From assembly GCF_000176515.1 (NCBI RefSeq), contig NZ_ADAQ01000012.1, positions 310,001 to 374,000 of the forward strand: a DNA stretch of 64,000 nt. The letters are read 5' to 3'. Source of the DNA: Grimontia hollisae CIP 101886 (GTDB taxonomy: Bacteria > Pseudomonadota > Gammaproteobacteria > Enterobacterales > Vibrionaceae). The first letter of the stretch is position 1. Every line of letters starts with the position of its first letter. The notes beneath the pieces are model-generated. The model saw nothing but the letters and a program-made list of their open reading frames with translations, was not told where the DNA came from and searched no databases. Made by a program: the position numbers and the translations under genes. Of this stretch, positions 16,840 through 25,644 are shown in pieces.

Positions 16840-18203
16840 GAATTCTCCGTTTGGTCGTAGTGGCGATAGTAAAGGTGGCCGACTTCTTCACTGATCAGCT
16901 GAAGGACAGTGTCAAAAATTTCCTGATAGGAGTCAGCCGATTGAACATTTTCCTCACCGGCACAGATTTTTAATCCGGGGTTTTTCTCTAGGTCATAACC
17001 AAAACCGATGACAAATATTTTTGCCTCTACATTACGGCCGTTAATTTCCTTTGACTCCAGGTCGTTGATAATGTTTTGGCATAGTCCGCTTTGATAAATC
17101 AGAGGCGCGATAAATCCGGGGTATCTATTGTCATAGGGATTATTTTCATTGATGGAATCTTCACCATCAGACAGCACAATGATGAGTTTTCGAATGTTTT
17201 CACCGTTATTAACAATTTTTGCGGCCTCAATAATTCCTTCATACGAGGCGGTTCCATAATCTGGGTAAAATGTCGAGATGGTGTTTCTGAACTGTGTGAA
17301 GTTGTCTGTTAAATCAAGTGTATAAAAGTAGGAGTCGTCAGAATACAAAGGAATGGTATTGTTGACATAACGACCAATAATTGGCGTTCTTTTGTTGTTA
17401 ATTGGGTCCCGGGCTGTTCTTCTGTAATTAATTTCTGGGATGTTTTCCTGCCATTTATAACTTAAACGGCTGTAATTAGCCTTGTAGTCGACATTGCTAT
17501 AGAAAGTACTGCCATTATGAGGATAAAAATTATAGCCAATAAAAGCCACTTTATTGGCTACTTTCTTTCCATTTAATTCCTGCTCTGTATGATCATTAAA
17601 TGTCTCAAGCTTTCTTGTGATATCTGAAATAACGTTGACAACACCTTTATACTTTATTTCTCTGTTCCATGTCTGCTGCATGGACCCTGAAAAGTCTGCT
17701 ACGAAGGCAACATCAATAGTGAAACCCTGATATTTCCTTGCAACAGCAGTACCTCCCAGTTCTACAATTTCTTCAAATCCCGGCGCAAAATCATCTTCCG
17801 GATACCAGGATTCAAACTCAGAGCTCAGGGTTACCTTGTATTGGGTAAAAACCAGTCCTTCTTCGTCATACACACCTGCAACACCGCATTGCGACCCGTA
17901 GATTTCATCGCAGCTTTTTCTTTCAATATTAATGTCTGCCAATGATATCGTGCCGTCAGGGACAAAGCCGTCGACATAGTTTTTAGCAAGGGTTTTATTT
18001 TCAGTTATATCACTGGATATATTTGCAGCCACAGCCAGAGAGGCCACCTCAACACCGTCACCAATCCGGGCATGTGTTTGCAAATACCGGGTTGATTCAA
18101 CGGCTAAAACAAATACCCCGAATAATAGAGGGTAGGCGATCACGAAAATAACAACGGCAACACCCTGTTGTCTGGATTTAGATGAATAATGCACCATACA
18201 CAT
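16836..18203 (-). CDS. tadG: TadG-like pilus assembly protein with von Willebrand A domain
   Basis: This 455-residue protein starts with a TadE/TadG-type prepilin-like hydrophobic segment (QQGVAVVIFVIAYPLLFGVFVLAVE, described here as residues about 12-36). A von Willebrand factor A domain follows. Its metal-ion site is DFSGS in VAFVADFSGSMQQTW, supported by LIIVLSDGEDS and by IFVIGFGYD near the C-terminus. TadG proteins are minor components needed for Flp pilus assembly or adhesion. The ATG overlaps the tadF stop (TAATG) behind GGGAG; a second ATG two codons later is equally placed. Confidence 0.87.
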   Translation of the reverse strand: MCMVHYSSKSRQQGVAVVIFVIAYPLLFGVFVLAVESTRYLQTHARIGDGVEVASLAVAANISSDITENKTLAKNYVDGFVPDGTISLADINIERKSCDEIYGSQCGVAGVYDEEGLVFTQYKVTLSSEFESWYPEDDFAPGFEEIVELGGTAVARKYQGFTIDVAFVADFSGSMQQTWNREIKYKGVVNVISDITRKLETFNDHTEQELNGKKVANKVAFIGYNFYPHNGSTFYSNVDYKANYSRLSYKWQENIPEINYRRTARDPINNKRTPIIGRYVNNTIPLYSDDSYFYTLDLTDNFTQFRNTISTFYPDYGTASYEGIIEAAKIVNNGENIRKLIIVLSDGEDSINENNPYDNRYPGFIAPLIYQSGLCQNIINDLESKEINGRNVEAKIFVIGFGYDLEKNPGLKICAGEENVQSADSYQEIFDTVLQLISEEVGHLYYRHYDQTENS

Positions 18204-18757
18204 TATCTCCCGAATGATGTAGCGATAGAGCGTGCACGCTCAAATTGACCACCGACGAGTTCACCAAACCAGTTATCGGTCCGGTAACAAAGCGTTACCC
18301 TGTAAAGGGTCAATCTATTGTCAAACTGTGTCACTGGCGCGAGATGAATCATATTTTCTAACCGATCATCAGGCGCGCACGGATAACTGCCTAGACGATA
18401 AATGTGCACATTCTGGATAGCAGGAACAGGTCGTTTATCTGCATCGAACCGTTGCTGTTCGACATACATGCCCAAACGGCTGATGTCGAAAGTGCCCATG
18501 GTGTTTCTCATTGACTTGGCGACAAGTTGGAACGCCTGGGACATTTCGGAATAGGTCATCGTTTCTTCGCCATCAAACAGTTGGTTTCTTTCTTTTAGCA
18601 GGCTGACAGTGGAATAGGAGAGCCTGTCCAGCTTCCCTTTCGCTGACTGTTTGACAACCACATCCATCGTGAAAACGATAATAAGACTCAAGCCTAACAG
18701 CACCATCGCCAGTTCAATGGCGAAAACGCCGTGTTGTTTATTGGCTGAACTGGTCAC
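18203..18757 (-). CDS. tadF: TadF-like pseudopilin
   Basis: This is a predicted 184-residue pseudopilin. I chose a GTG start at 18757 because AGGAG lies 7 bases before it; an in-frame ATG 30 bases upstream lies deeper inside tadE and has no ribosome site. The N-terminal stretch KQHGVFAIELAMVLLGLSLIIVF has the Gly-x-x-x-x-Glu arrangement of a TadV-processed pseudopilin, followed by a long transmembrane/coiled stem. The rest is a soluble domain with two Cys (SYPC and LCYR). It overlaps tadE by 20 bases and runs into tadG, consistent with coupled translation. Confidence 0.8.
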   Translation of the reverse strand: MTSSANKQHGVFAIELAMVLLGLSLIIVFTMDVVVKQSAKGKLDRLSYSTVSLLKERNQLFDGEETMTYSEMSQAFQLVAKSMRNTMGTFDISRLGMYVEQQRFDADKRPVPAIQNVHIYRLGSYPCAPDDRLENMIHLAPVTQFDNRLTLYRVTLCYRTDNWFGELVGGQFERARSIATSFGR

Positions 18758-19226
18758 GCTCGAACTCCTGAAGGGCAAACACCTCACGCGATAACGTCAC
18801 GGTGTCATTGTCAAAAAAATAGGCAAACGTCGGCGAATAATCGTAGCTTATGCGGTAGAGGGCGATGGGCATATCGTCTCTGACCACTCCACCTATGGCA
18901 TTGATATCGCTGGCTTGGGAAAAGGAATCGAAATAACTGACAGAGACAGTAAATTTTTCAGGATCAACAATACGGGTCCACAAATGATCACTGTTGGCCA
19001 GTGCATCTTTAAACAGCTTATCGTAATCTGCATTTGCTGACGTTCTGGCTGCCCGGGAAGATTCAGCGATGGCATAATCAACAACCGAAGAAATAAACCC
19101 CATGGTGCAGATTTCTACCCAGGCAAACAGCGCATAAAACAACACAGTAACGCCGATTGAAAATTCAATGGATACGACGCCCTTCTGGTATTGTGTAACG
19201 TTCGGTCTGTTATTTTTCCGCATCAT
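18738..19226 (-). CDS. tadE: TadE-like pseudopilin
   Basis: This 162-residue protein starts at the ATG at 19226, which overlaps the TadD stop as ATGA. An in-frame GTG lies nine bases earlier. The N-terminus carries the processing site KGVVSIEFSIGVTVLFYALFAW, with Glu at +5 after Gly, as in TadE pseudopilins. A soluble extracellular domain follows. TadE and TadF are cleaved by the TadV prepilin peptidase and act in initiation of the Flp fibre. The tight overlaps on both sides show it is part of the Tad operon. Confidence 0.85.
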   Translation of the reverse strand: MMRKNNRPNVTQYQKGVVSIEFSIGVTVLFYALFAWVEICTMGFISSVVDYAIAESSRAARTSANADYDKLFKDALANSDHLWTRIVDPEKFTVSVSYFDSFSQASDINAIGGVVRDDMPIALYRISYDYSPTFAYFFDNDTVTLSREVFALQEFERDQFSQ

Positions 19227-20761
19227 GCATCCCACCGAATGATTAGCTTGTTGTTCTCAATGGAAACATGGGGTTGACCGACACTTGCATCACGCATTGT
19301 TAAGACGATTCTTACAAACCCTTTGTGTTCTCCCAGCTCTATCGATTCGGCTGGACCTTCCTTTAAATAGCGTTTTCTTTTGGTGCTGAAATCATGGGCA
19401 CCATGTATATCGAACACCCATTTCTTCCGCTTTTTTAAATACAGTGTTTCAAACTTACTGATGTTGAAGTCAGAAGTGGCAATGTATTCCACCCCTCCTG
19501 GTTTACGGGTGAAGGCAATGTTGGTAACAAGCTTTCTGGAAGGTCGGTGATTCTTAGTTTTTCTTGCCTTTTTTTTCTTCGCCAAGGTGAGCGCTGCTTT
19601 TTCTGCTGCTTTTTTTGTTTGTGCAATTTTTTGGGCGTCGCGGGTTTGTTGTAACCTGCGCTTTATCAACGTAAGCGGATCGGCATGTTTGCTGGCTTCT
19701 TTTTCCGGTGCCACATTTGTTGCAACCACTGTTTCAGGCTTGGTGGTTTCCCCGCGACGGTTTTGCATTTGTGGAACTGGTCCTGCCTTTTTTTGAGATT
19801 GGGCTGCGGCTATCGCAGGCTGTTTGGCTTTTCCCACTTTATCGGGTTTGGCTATGCCAGCTGGTATGGGAGCGGGTGTTTCAGCCTGAGTCAGTGCTTT
19901 CAGCACGGGTAAGCTTGTGGACGGGGCTTTGGCGGGTGGCGGTTGCAAGGCAGCCTCGTTGGTCTCTGTCTGCTCAGGTTGTTTCGTTGCCGCAAGGGGA
20001 ATATGTGTTTGAGGCAAGACATCTGTTTGCGGACGATATCGTTGCAGGGCTTTCGCTGTTCTCAGCACTTCATACTTTTCCGCCAGATGAATATCGCCAT
20101 CCTCGCCGGCCAGTAATTGGCTGAATGCCCGAGTTTTTCCTGATTTTGCCAGTGCGAGGATAAGGTTCGCCTGCACGGTCTGGTCCGCCCTTCCGCTTTT
20201 TACCAGCGGCATCAATAGGTTTGATGCTTTAGTGTAATCGCCCTGCAAGATGGCGATCATGGCGAGATTGTTTTTTACCGTCGGGTCATCATGACCATAA
20301 ATACGGGCAGATTCAAAAGCCTGCTTTGCTTTGGATATTTCACCGCGATCAGCCAGGATAAGACCTTTCAGATTGTGGGCTTCCCCCAACTTTCCATCCA
20401 GTCTCAGGGCGGTATTGGCGTATTGCTCTGCAAGGTTACTTCTTCCCAGATCGAAATACACATTTGCCTGCAGGAGAGCCAGATCGGGGCTATTTTTGTT
20501 GGATTCTGGGATCTGCTGAAGCTGGAATAAAGCCGCCTCGGCATCTCCTGTCAGGTAGTGGACGTTGGCAAGCTTCGCCCGTGTCTGATGGGAAGACGCT
20601 TCTTTTAGTTCATCTTCATAGCGTTTAATCAGGGCACTGTAACTGCCTGAGTCCAGCAACAGCTGCTCTCCGTTAGTGCGGGCATAATCCGTGGTGCTTG
20701 TTGATTTACACGCTGTTAATTGCGCTGCAGCCACGAAAAATATCAATGTCGAGAGTTTCAT
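19223..20761 (-). CDS. tadD: TadD-like TPR lipoprotein with C-terminal AMIN-like domain
   Basis: This 512-residue protein begins with the lipoprotein signal MKLSTLIFFVAAAQLTAC. Four to five tetratricopeptide repeats (residues about 35-235) follow, such as AEQYANTALRLDGKLGEAHNLKGLILADRG. A long Pro/Ala/Lys/Gln-rich linker spans about 250-415. The last 100 residues (TNIAFTRKPGGVEYIATSDF, then GPAESIELGEHKGFVRIVL) look like an AMIN domain, the peptidoglycan/secretin-associated fold of PilQ and AmiC. Usual TadD proteins are about half this size and end after the TPRs, so the fusion is unusual. TadD helps assemble the RcpA secretin. The gene directly abuts tadC. Confidence 0.85.
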   Translation of the reverse strand: MKLSTLIFFVAAAQLTACKSTSTTDYARTNGEQLLLDSGSYSALIKRYEDELKEASSHQTRAKLANVHYLTGDAEAALFQLQQIPESNKNSPDLALLQANVYFDLGRSNLAEQYANTALRLDGKLGEAHNLKGLILADRGEISKAKQAFESARIYGHDDPTVKNNLAMIAILQGDYTKASNLLMPLVKSGRADQTVQANLILALAKSGKTRAFSQLLAGEDGDIHLAEKYEVLRTAKALQRYRPQTDVLPQTHIPLAATKQPEQTETNEAALQPPPAKAPSTSLPVLKALTQAETPAPIPAGIAKPDKVGKAKQPAIAAAQSQKKAGPVPQMQNRRGETTKPETVVATNVAPEKEASKHADPLTLIKRRLQQTRDAQKIAQTKKAAEKAALTLAKKKKARKTKNHRPSRKLVTNIAFTRKPGGVEYIATSDFNISKFETLYLKKRKKWVFDIHGAHDFSTKRKRYLKEGPAESIELGEHKGFVRIVLTMRDASVGQPHVSIENNKLIIRWDA

Positions 20762-21627
20762 TATCCTAACATCCTCATAATTCCTGGTGCTGTAATCAAA
20801 ATAACGATGGGCATCATGATGAATAAGATCAGGGGCACGGACATTTTGGAAGACAGTTTGCCTGCCTTCTCTTCAAGGGAAAGAAGCTGGATCTCCCGTA
20901 TATCCTTTGCAAGTATCGATAACGCCTCATAAATAGAAGTACCGTGTTGCATACTTTGCGTGAGGGTCATGACGAAGCTGTGCATTTCCGGTGCGGGGAC
21001 ATGCTCATTCAGTTCAAGAAGTGCTTTTTCCAATCCCTTGGTTTGCGCACGATCCCTCAGCCGTTTCAAGACATAGGCAATGTCTTTGTCAAATGCAGCC
21101 ATCTCGGTGGTGAGGTAGAAAATCGAGGATTCAATGGTCATACCGGTTTGAACACACACTCCCATAATGTCCAGCAAGTAAGGAAGCTGTCTGGTGATTT
21201 TTCTGGCGAGGGCGCGGCGGCGCATTTCAAGGTAAAGGTCGGGCAGGACGATAACGGTAAATACCAGAGCAGCGAGCATGACGATTTTGTTTAAGAGTGA
21301 AACTGACTCACCACTCAATGTAAGGATGATCATGGCGCCGACTGCACCTACCGTGTATTTGATCAGGAAGTAGTAGGGAGCCATTGCGGTGTTGTAGATC
21401 CCTGCGCCGATAAATTTTTCGGCGATTTCATTGTTGGTCGCTGAGAAAAAGCCGATTGTAGCTTTTGAAAAACTGGCAAAAAGTGAAGGTTTTTCTGCAC
21501 TGTGTACCATGGCTTTGTTGATTAATGTCCGCCGTTTCAGCGTACTGAACAGCAGCGTGAGCATCGCAGCACTGCCTGTCGCAATCAGCAAAGCAAAAAT
21601 AAGTAATTCTGTCCCTGTCCCTGTCAC
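20761..21627 (-). CDS. tadC: Tad inner-membrane platform protein TadC
   Basis: This 288-residue T2SSF/GspF-family membrane protein begins at a GTG at 21627. That codon overlaps the tadB stop (TAGTG) and has GGAG 8 bases upstream; a TTG eight codons earlier lacks a site. The cytoplasmic core reads ARKITRQLPYLLDIMGVCVQTGMTIESSI. Next comes MQHGTSIYEALSILAKDIREIQLLSLEEKAGKLSSKMSVPLI, typical of the family, and then a C-terminal transmembrane helix. Together with TadB it forms the platform that the TadA ATPase drives. Confidence 0.93.
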   Translation of the reverse strand: MTGTGTELLIFALLIATGSAAMLTLLFSTLKRRTLINKAMVHSAEKPSLFASFSKATIGFFSATNNEIAEKFIGAGIYNTAMAPYYFLIKYTVGAVGAMIILTLSGESVSLLNKIVMLAALVFTVIVLPDLYLEMRRRALARKITRQLPYLLDIMGVCVQTGMTIESSIFYLTTEMAAFDKDIAYVLKRLRDRAQTKGLEKALLELNEHVPAPEMHSFVMTLTQSMQHGTSIYEALSILAKDIREIQLLSLEEKAGKLSSKMSVPLILFIMMPIVILITAPGIMRMLG

Positions 21628-22553
21628 TATTTCACACTCCGCATTAACCAAAACACGATGCCCATACCGATTGCTTCACTGGTGAGCATGTAATAGAGCA
21701 GATAACGCCCCCCAGGGTCGTTCATCACGAAGTCATAGTTTTCCGGGCTAAGTACCCGCAAGACACCAAACAGGAAAATGAAGGGGATGGCACAGACAAT
21801 GTAAGAAGACATTCTCGCTTCTGCTGTCATTGCTCGTTTTTTCATCTCGATACTGCGGGCATTGAAAAGGACCCGATTAAGCCGGCCGATGACATGGCGC
21901 AGCTGCCCCCCACGGTTAACATTCACCCGCATGGCAATAACGAAAAACTGGAAAGCCGGTGTGGGAAAGCGCTGGCATGCTTTGCGAAAAACCGCATCTG
22001 TTGATTCCCCGATATTCAACCGTTCACCCATCCGCTTGAATTCCCGTCCTACGATATTGTCAAGGTGGCTGCCAACGTACTGGATAGCGTGCAGCAAACT
22101 CTCACCTGCGGTAACGGAACTGGCGACCATATTGAGCGCATCGGGGAAATTGCGCTCGAAGGCATTCTGGGTACGTATGTCCATATAGCGGATGCCGAGA
22201 AACGTGACAGAAGGCAAAGCGATAACAACACTGATAATCGGGCCAAACTTAAACAGGGAGATCAACATATAGGCCATCACAGAGCAGGCGAGACCCAGGA
22301 AGGCGATGATTTTCAGCACCGCAAAATCACCGATATCATTCAGTAAGTTATTAGCGAAACGCCGAGTTTTCTGCCATAGGGTCGTCTCGGTGAGGGCTTC
22401 CATATCAACAACCTGATGCTCCAGAAAACGTGTTTCCGGTAAAGGGTTGTTATCTCGCAACATGCTTTCACGGCGGGACTTTAACTGTGATTGTTTGTGG
22501 AACAGATAAAGGCCAAACACAATTAGAAGACAGAAGATGGCATTGGCAATCAT
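21627..22553 (-). CDS. tadB: Tad inner-membrane platform protein TadB
   Basis: This 308-residue T2SSF-domain protein has N-terminal and C-terminal transmembrane segments. The cytoplasmic core reads RNFPDALNMVASSVTAGESLLHAIQYVG, and a later part reads VNRGGQLRHVIGRLN. It is the second platform component of the Flp pilus machine. Its ATG overlaps the tadA stop (ATGA), and its stop overlaps the tadC GTG, so the three genes are translationally coupled. Confidence 0.93.
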   Translation of the reverse strand: MIANAIFCLLIVFGLYLFHKQSQLKSRRESMLRDNNPLPETRFLEHQVVDMEALTETTLWQKTRRFANNLLNDIGDFAVLKIIAFLGLACSVMAYMLISLFKFGPIISVVIALPSVTFLGIRYMDIRTQNAFERNFPDALNMVASSVTAGESLLHAIQYVGSHLDNIVGREFKRMGERLNIGESTDAVFRKACQRFPTPAFQFFVIAMRVNVNRGGQLRHVIGRLNRVLFNARSIEMKKRAMTAEARMSSYIVCAIPFIFLFGVLRVLSPENYDFVMNDPGGRYLLYYMLTSEAIGMGIVFWLMRSVK

Positions 22554-23827
22554 GACAACCTCCCGCTGAAAATGCTGTTGAGTTCGGTGTCAAGGCCAAA
22601 GTAACGGGCTTTTTCATACAGTGCTGAACGTTGCATTAAGCCCGAGGTGACAAAATCTCCCAGCACTTTTCCACTGTCTGACAATCCTTTTTGCTCAAAG
22701 CGGAAAATTTCCTCCATAACCACACTTTGCCCTTCCATGCCTACCACTTCGCTGATGCTCATGACTTTACGGCTTCCGTCATGCAGACGGCTGATCTGGA
22801 TAATAATGTCGATGGCGCTGACCACGGTCCGGCGTATGGCTTCAAGGGGGAGTGAGGAGGTTGCCATCATCACCATACTCTCGATACGGGATATCGCATC
22901 GCGGGGGTTGTTGGCGTGAAGGGTAGTCATTGAACCATCGTGACCAGTGTTCATGGCCTGAAGCATTTCAAACGTTTCCGGGCCCCGGCACTCACCGATG
23001 ACGATCCGGTCAGGACGCATACGCAAGGAGTTAATCACCAGATGGCGCTGGTTAACTTCACCCGTCCCTTCAATGCCGGCAGGACGGGTTTCCAACCGAA
23101 CAACGTGCGGTTGTTGCAACCTGAGCTCGGCGGCATCCTCAATCGTGACAATCCGTTCTTTTTCTGAAATGTACTGGGACAATGCATTCATCATGGTGGT
23201 TTTACCGGAACCGGTACCACCAGAAATCACGATATTGAGGCGGCAGCGAGATGCGATCATCATGAGTTTTGCCACTTCCGGGCTCATGGCGCCAAATTCA
23301 ATGAGTTCCGGAAAACCAATACTTTGTTTTTTAAACTTACGGATAGAGATGGAGGCGCCATCGATTGCGATAGGGGGGAGCACGATGTTGACCCGGCTGC
23401 CGTCGGAAAGCCTTGCATCACAAAGCGGTGCTGATTCATCCACCCTTCGGCCGACAGCGGCGGCGATACGCTTGGCCACAGTGACCAGTTGTGCTTCATC
23501 GATAAAAGTGACTGAGGATTTTTCTACCAAGCCATGGCGTTCAATAAAAATATCTTTAGGGCCATTCACCATGATGTCGGAAATAGAATCATCTTCAATC
23601 AGGGTTTGTATTGGCCCAAGACCACGCAGTTCGTCATACATCATGCCGACGAACTGGTTGCGCAGCGTCGAAGGCACAGGCGTATTATCCTGATCCGCCA
23701 GAACATTAATGGCTTGTATCAGCTGATTCTTAAGTTCCGCTTTCGAGAGGGATGAAATCGTTTCTGCATCGATAGCATCGAAGATTTTCTCCCTGAATGC
23801 GCGATATGTATCCCGGCTACCTTGCAT
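22550..23827 (-). CDS. tadA: Tad pilus assembly ATPase TadA
   Basis: This 425-residue GspE/VirB11-like secretion ATPase powers Flp pilus assembly. The N-terminal domain includes ELRGLGPIQTLIEDDSISDIMVNGP and FIERHG. The Walker A motif is SGGTGSGKTTMMNAL. An Asp box and Walker B-like segment follow (RMRPDRIVIGECRGPETFEMLQAMNTGHDGSMTTLHANN), with the His box THAN-like TTLHANN. The length and all motifs are normal. The ribosome site AAGGA lies about 12 bases from the ATG, and tadZ ends 5 bases upstream. Confidence 0.95.
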   Translation of the reverse strand: MQGSRDTYRAFREKIFDAIDAETISSLSKAELKNQLIQAINVLADQDNTPVPSTLRNQFVGMMYDELRGLGPIQTLIEDDSISDIMVNGPKDIFIERHGLVEKSSVTFIDEAQLVTVAKRIAAAVGRRVDESAPLCDARLSDGSRVNIVLPPIAIDGASISIRKFKKQSIGFPELIEFGAMSPEVAKLMMIASRCRLNIVISGGTGSGKTTMMNALSQYISEKERIVTIEDAAELRLQQPHVVRLETRPAGIEGTGEVNQRHLVINSLRMRPDRIVIGECRGPETFEMLQAMNTGHDGSMTTLHANNPRDAISRIESMVMMATSSLPLEAIRRTVVSAIDIIIQISRLHDGSRKVMSISEVVGMEGQSVVMEEIFRFEQKGLSDSGKVLGDFVTSGLMQRSALYEKARYFGLDTELNSIFSGRLS

Positions 23828-23832
23828 GCTGG

Positions 23833-25098
23833 CTACTTATCCTTTCGATGAAGAAAAGAGAACAAGGTTTTTTTCGTATTAACCGATGTGTCCTCACCAA
23901 TAATGCGCGAGCACAACACATTGAGCTGTGCGCCTAATTTAGATTTCCCTTCGCCGATTCTGGTGCCATTAACCAGTGCTTCTTCCGCTGAAACCTCATA
24001 CGGCAAAACCACATCGATCTTGGCTTCAAGGTATTTTTCAATCTCGGCTTCCGTCACGCTGCTAAACCGGGGAGCCCGATGGTTGTTCAGCACAATAAGA
24101 ACACGCATACTGCGTTTGAACTCGGGCTCTTCCATCAGCTTTTTGATTTTTCTCAGCATTGCTGAGGTTTCCCGCAGGCAGGAGATACTGGGTTCCATCA
24201 CAATGACAGCCACATCCAGGGTTTTCAGCAGCTGTTTGGGTTGAATATCGAAACCAACGGATGCAGAAAAGTCCTCAAGGACAAAATTGGTTTCAGGCGA
24301 AAGGTGACTGACCACCAGATCATTCACTTCCTGGAGTTCCGTTGAGCTTTCTTCAGACAGTCCGAGTGCCAGATAATCGAGGCGGCTGTTGATGCGGGTG
24401 ACCAGTGTCCGGGCAGAGGTCTGATCGATTTCATTTCCGGTTTCAGTGCTGCCAAGCCGGCGTTTATCCCGGTTTTTTAAACCAAGGAAAATATCCAGGT
24501 TGCCTGTCAGGTAATTGTTATCAACCACCAGACAGGACGTCTGTTTTTTGTTAGTGAGTATCCAGCCAAGCTCGGCGCAAATCAGTGACGCGCCTATGCC
24601 GCCACGCATACCTACAATACCAATCCGTTTTGCCCGGCGACGGCTTTTCAGCGCGTTAGTCTCGATGTGCCGGGTCACTACACTGTCGACAAATTCAGCG
24701 AGCTCAATTTTATCTACCGGCCAATAGAGGTAATAAAAACCGATAGTCTTCAGCTCCCGCACTATCGAGATTGAATCCGCATCCCCGAGGACAATGACAG
24801 ACAAATGGGTGGGTAACCGGGTGGAGAGTTGGCGGCATTCTTTCAGTGTATCGACACACCCAACAAGATCGATAACCACTAACTGTGCATTGTTTTCCTC
24901 GACCAGGGAGGGGAGATCCTTGAACTTATACCCGAAAGAGACAGGCAAAGGATGTCCATCGAAACGAAACGTTTCTTCAACGAGTGCCTTTACCTCCTCG
25001 TTTCTATAAAACTGTACGGTACGAATGCCACTCTGTGTGCCAAACGTGTTTGATTGATTCTGGTGGTCTTTTTTCAACAGGTCGCCAAAGTCCAACAT
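23833..25098 (-). CDS. tadZ: TadZ/CpaE-like localisation ATPase
   Basis: This 421-residue protein has an N-terminal receiver-like domain. It lacks a typical acid pocket but keeps the strand pattern LVVIDLVGC, VIVLGDAD and YLYWPVDK. A MinD/ParA-type ATPase domain follows. The P-loop region reads GMRGGIGASLICAELGW, where Arg and Ala replace the signature and P-loop lysines; such atypical Walker motifs are known for TadZ. TadZ marks the cell site where the Tad machine is built. The ATG follows GAGGGG, and the upstream rcpB-like gene ends 12 bases before it. Confidence 0.88.
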   Translation of the reverse strand: MLDFGDLLKKDHQNQSNTFGTQSGIRTVQFYRNEEVKALVEETFRFDGHPLPVSFGYKFKDLPSLVEENNAQLVVIDLVGCVDTLKECRQLSTRLPTHLSVIVLGDADSISIVRELKTIGFYYLYWPVDKIELAEFVDSVVTRHIETNALKSRRRAKRIGIVGMRGGIGASLICAELGWILTNKKQTSCLVVDNNYLTGNLDIFLGLKNRDKRRLGSTETGNEIDQTSARTLVTRINSRLDYLALGLSEESSTELQEVNDLVVSHLSPETNFVLEDFSASVGFDIQPKQLLKTLDVAVIVMEPSISCLRETSAMLRKIKKLMEEPEFKRSMRVLIVLNNHRAPRFSSVTEAEIEKYLEAKIDVVLPYEVSAEEALVNGTRIGEGKSKLGAQLNVLCSRIIGEDTSVNTKKTLFSFLHRKDK

Positions 25099-25110
25099 CG
25101 AATGCCCCTC

Positions 25111-25644
25111 TTATTCTTCTGTGATCACTAACGCTGTTTTGACTTTCCCGGCCATTTTATTTTCCGGGTACACCATAGACGCCCAGCGCAATGAATTAAC
25201 GCGACAGCCGTCTTTGCCGGTGTGATAACGGCCTATAACCACGGTTCCGCAATCAGGTGTCTGAACCTGATGGATGCGGGTGGAGATGGTGACGGATTCC
25301 TCACTACCAGAATCACCTTGCTTCAGTGCCAGACGGCCGGGAGGCGCACCTTTTGCCAGCAGCCATTGATAGCTTTCACTGGCGATCTTCCGGGCTTTTT
25401 TACCGTGCCATGTGACGGTTGCCCCATGGGTTAGCAAGGCGTGTGCGTTGGCATCCAAATACGCTGTCATTTCTGTTTTAGCAGGCTGGAATTGGCCGTT
25501 TTTAATTGTGACTGAATAGTGATAGGTCACTGGCGTGACAAGGACACTGGTCCCTTCTACGGCAGGGCCTCCTGAGCATGCCGTCAGCGAAAATGTTAAA
25601 GCCAATATGAGGCCCCATATCTGATTGCGCATTGAAGAAATCAT
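25111..25644 (-). CDS. RcpB-position Tad outer-membrane lipoprotein
   Basis: This 177-residue protein starts at the ATG at 25644, which overlaps the rcpA stop (ATGA) behind GGAGG with 9-base spacing. The N-terminus ends in a lipobox (ALTFSLTAC). The mature part has three regions worth noting: HALLTHGATVTWHGKKARKIA, RIHQVQTPDCGTVVIGRY and DGCRVNSLRWASMV. The last is reminiscent of the CpaD/RcpB lipoproteins that pilot or stabilise the secretin. Gene order (rcpA, this gene, tadZ) matches the rcpB slot of Tad loci. Sequence similarity alone is weak, so no symbol is given. Confidence 0.7.
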   Translation of the reverse strand: MISSMRNQIWGLILALTFSLTACSGGPAVEGTSVLVTPVTYHYSVTIKNGQFQPAKTEMTAYLDANAHALLTHGATVTWHGKKARKIASESYQWLLAKGAPPGRLALKQGDSGSEESVTISTRIHQVQTPDCGTVVIGRYHTGKDGCRVNSLRWASMVYPENKMAGKVKTALVITEE

